Of a DNA stretch of 64,000 nucleotides, positions 62,114 through 64,000 are shown piece by piece. Where the stretch lies: positions 124,001-188,000 of the forward strand of contig NZ_LQPP01000026.1 in assembly GCF_002102345.1 (NCBI RefSeq), written 5' to 3'. The position numbers were made by a program, and so were the translations under genes. Position 1 is the first letter of the stretch. Each line of letters starts with the position of its first letter. The notes below the pieces were generated by a model. That model did no database searches and had not been told where the DNA came from. It saw nothing but the letters and a program-made list of their open reading frames with translations. The stretch is from Mycolicibacterium peregrinum (GTDB lineage: Bacteria > Actinomycetota > Actinomycetes > Mycobacteriales > Mycobacteriaceae).

Positions 62114-63370
62114 TCAGCGGTAGCTGAGTGCCCGCTCCACGGTGGCCGCCACCGTTCCCTCGCCGTCCTCGGTGCTGATGCGCGTGGCGATACTGTTGGC
62201 GCAGTCTCGAAAAACGTTTTTAGACAGCGTCATTCGGATTGCGGCGCCGAGACTGTCGGGATTCAGGTGCTTCTGCCGGAGAGGCGGCGGGCTGACTCCG
62301 AGTTCGAAAAGCCGTCGCGCCCAGAACGGTTGGTCCCCGAAGCCGGCAGGCGCAGCAATCGTCGGTACGCCTGCCCGCAGACCCGCAGCTGTGGTGCCCG
62401 CGCCGCAGTGGTGTACGACGGCGGACGCCCGTGGGAACAACCAATCGTGCGGTACATCGCCGATCACGAGGACGTCTTCTCCGTGGGCGTCCAGGCCGGA
62501 CCAACCCTCCTGGATCACTGCCCGCGTGCCTGCGATGCGAACGGCCTGCGTGACCACGGCCGACATCTTCTCGGCCGCAGCGCAGCTGTTGACGGTACTT
62601 CCGAAACCGATGACAACCGGTGGCGGGCCGGCGTCGAGGAACTTCACCAGTTCGGCGGGTGGTTGCCACCCGGACGGGCGGGCCGGCCACCAGTAGCCGA
62701 CCACGTCGATCCCCGTTCTCCAGTCCGACGGTCGGGGCAGAACCGCGGAGGAGTAGCCGTACAGGATGGGCCAACGCGCATCGGTGCGTTGCCGCCGCAA
62801 CAGCCGGGCGGCGCGCTTCGACAGACCGAGCTGCTCGCGAAAGTGGTTGGCAGTCCTGCCGTACAGGCCGTCGATCATCGACTCGCCGATCCGCGCCGCC
62901 GCCCGGTTTCCGTGTCGACCGGCGGTCCACGCTCCCAGCAGTGCCGGCGGGTAGGCCGCAGTCGCCGACATGGGCTGCAACCGCACGCCGATGCTGGGGA
63001 TGGCGAGTGCCTCGGCCAGCGGATGGCCGACCAGTTCGGCGAACGGTGACAGCAGGAGGGCGTCGAGCCGCTCATCACCTACGGCGGCCAGCACATCATC
63101 GCCCAACTTCCGCATGCCGCGTGGGGAGAGGAACGCCGCCATGGCTTGTGCGGCCTGGCGTGCCGATACGTCCGACAGTTCGGCGGTGTCGTCCTCGAGG
63201 CCGTCGTCGAGCCCGCGGAATTCCAGCCCGCATCCGGTCACCAGATCGGCGAATGCCTGAAACGCCACCACGATCACACGATGGCCGGCTTGCCTCAGTC
63301 GCACACCGACCCCGGTCAGCGGTGCGACGTCACCGCGGCTGCCGATGGCGATGATGGCGATCGTGGTCAT
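62114..63370 (-). CDS. Glycosyltransferase, GT-B fold (UGT/GT1 type)
   Basis: 418 residues. GT1-like: N-terminal IAIIAIGSRGDVAPLTGVGVRLRQAGH, C-terminal donor site VIGDVPHDWLFPRASAVVHHCGAGTTAAGLRAGVPTIAAPAGFGDQPFWARRL. Similar to mycobacterial rhamnosyl- and glucosyltransferases of glycopeptidolipid and sterol type. The ATG follows the atpE-paralogue TAG with no gap (TAGATG), so it is translated with it. A paralogue is partly visible at the right edge. Acceptor unknown. Confidence 0.9.
   Translation of the reverse strand: MTTIAIIAIGSRGDVAPLTGVGVRLRQAGHRVIVVAFQAFADLVTGCGLEFRGLDDGLEDDTAELSDVSARQAAQAMAAFLSPRGMRKLGDDVLAAVGDERLDALLLSPFAELVGHPLAEALAIPSIGVRLQPMSATAAYPPALLGAWTAGRHGNRAAARIGESMIDGLYGRTANHFREQLGLSKRAARLLRRQRTDARWPILYGYSSAVLPRPSDWRTGIDVVGYWWPARPSGWQPPAELVKFLDAGPPPVVIGFGSTVNSCAAAEKMSAVVTQAVRIAGTRAVIQEGWSGLDAHGEDVLVIGDVPHDWLFPRASAVVHHCGAGTTAAGLRAGVPTIAAPAGFGDQPFWARRLFELGVSPPPLRQKHLNPDSLGAAIRMTLSKNVFRDCANSIATRISTEDGEGTVAATVERALSYR

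Positions 63371-64000
<630 letters not shown>

Overview
The window is chromosomal DNA of a mycobacterium, most likely a fast-growing Mycolicibacterium-type species. The evidence is high-GC coding sequence with many GTG starts and 4-base ATGA/GTGA overlaps, LexA boxes of the TCGAAC-N4-GTTCGA type, mycobacteria-specific families (ESX WXG100 proteins, MfpA operon, AcrA1, HtdY, DUF3017) and a gene set that largely follows the M. tuberculosis Rv3396c (guaA) to Rv3335c (YihY) neighbourhood as I remember it. Function calls rest on reading translated sequence and recalled family motifs; no search was run.

Layout. 1-2000 (minus): an EsxF/EsxE/CpnT-like type VII secretion toxin locus whose C-terminal toxin domain is a colicin E3-type ribosomal RNase, followed by the first 29 codons of a probable immunity gene. 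2115-3668: guaA. 3669-10303 (minus): a duplicated accessory locus with Thr-rich lipoproteins (three paralogues, two in a recent tandem duplication), an S53 sedolisin protease, and two versions of a zinc-ribbon membrane protein, one fused to and one split from its C-terminal domain. 10510-12895: LexA-controlled imuA'-imuB; the third mutasome gene, dnaE2, lies at 25355 behind its own LexA box. 12903-25229: iunH, TetR/SDR/SMR efflux module, acrA1, htdY, Usp plus APC permease, an exported protein, an SDR with a divergent MmyB-type regulator, and an acyltransferase.

28586-37079: a membrane coiled-coil protein, an XRE-like protein, a nitroreductase, trmL, then the 'conservon' operon (sensor kinase, roadblock, DUF742, GTPase, pentapeptide MfpA), preceded by a 20-codon coupled upstream ORF. 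37361-45165: an Rv1747-like FHA-ABC exporter, a membrane propeller protein, a flavin oxidoreductase, folD and DUF3017. 45241-49487: a Phd-type antitoxin with a zeta-like kinase, and two regulator/enzyme pairs with clear operators.

49499-52986 (minus): a SAM-IV riboswitch, a small Cys-containing leader ORF with a hairpin, then metY, metX and a methyltransferase. 53265-62016: monomeric isocitrate dehydrogenase, a hydrolase, exonuclease III, a mycothiol-dependent isomerase-like protein with a MarR regulator, trpS, a YihY protein, a guanidine-III riboswitch with a Gdx-type SMR exporter, and a nitronate monooxygenase. 62114-64000 (minus): two paralogous glycosyltransferases with a complete ATP synthase c-subunit gene (atpE paralogue) translationally locked between them.

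The most unusual items are the stand-alone atpE paralogue inside a glycosyltransferase operon, the CpnT-like toxin with a swapped colicin E3 domain, and the leader ORF/hairpin between a SAM-IV riboswitch and metY. No tRNA, rRNA, CRISPR array, insertion sequence or prophage was seen.
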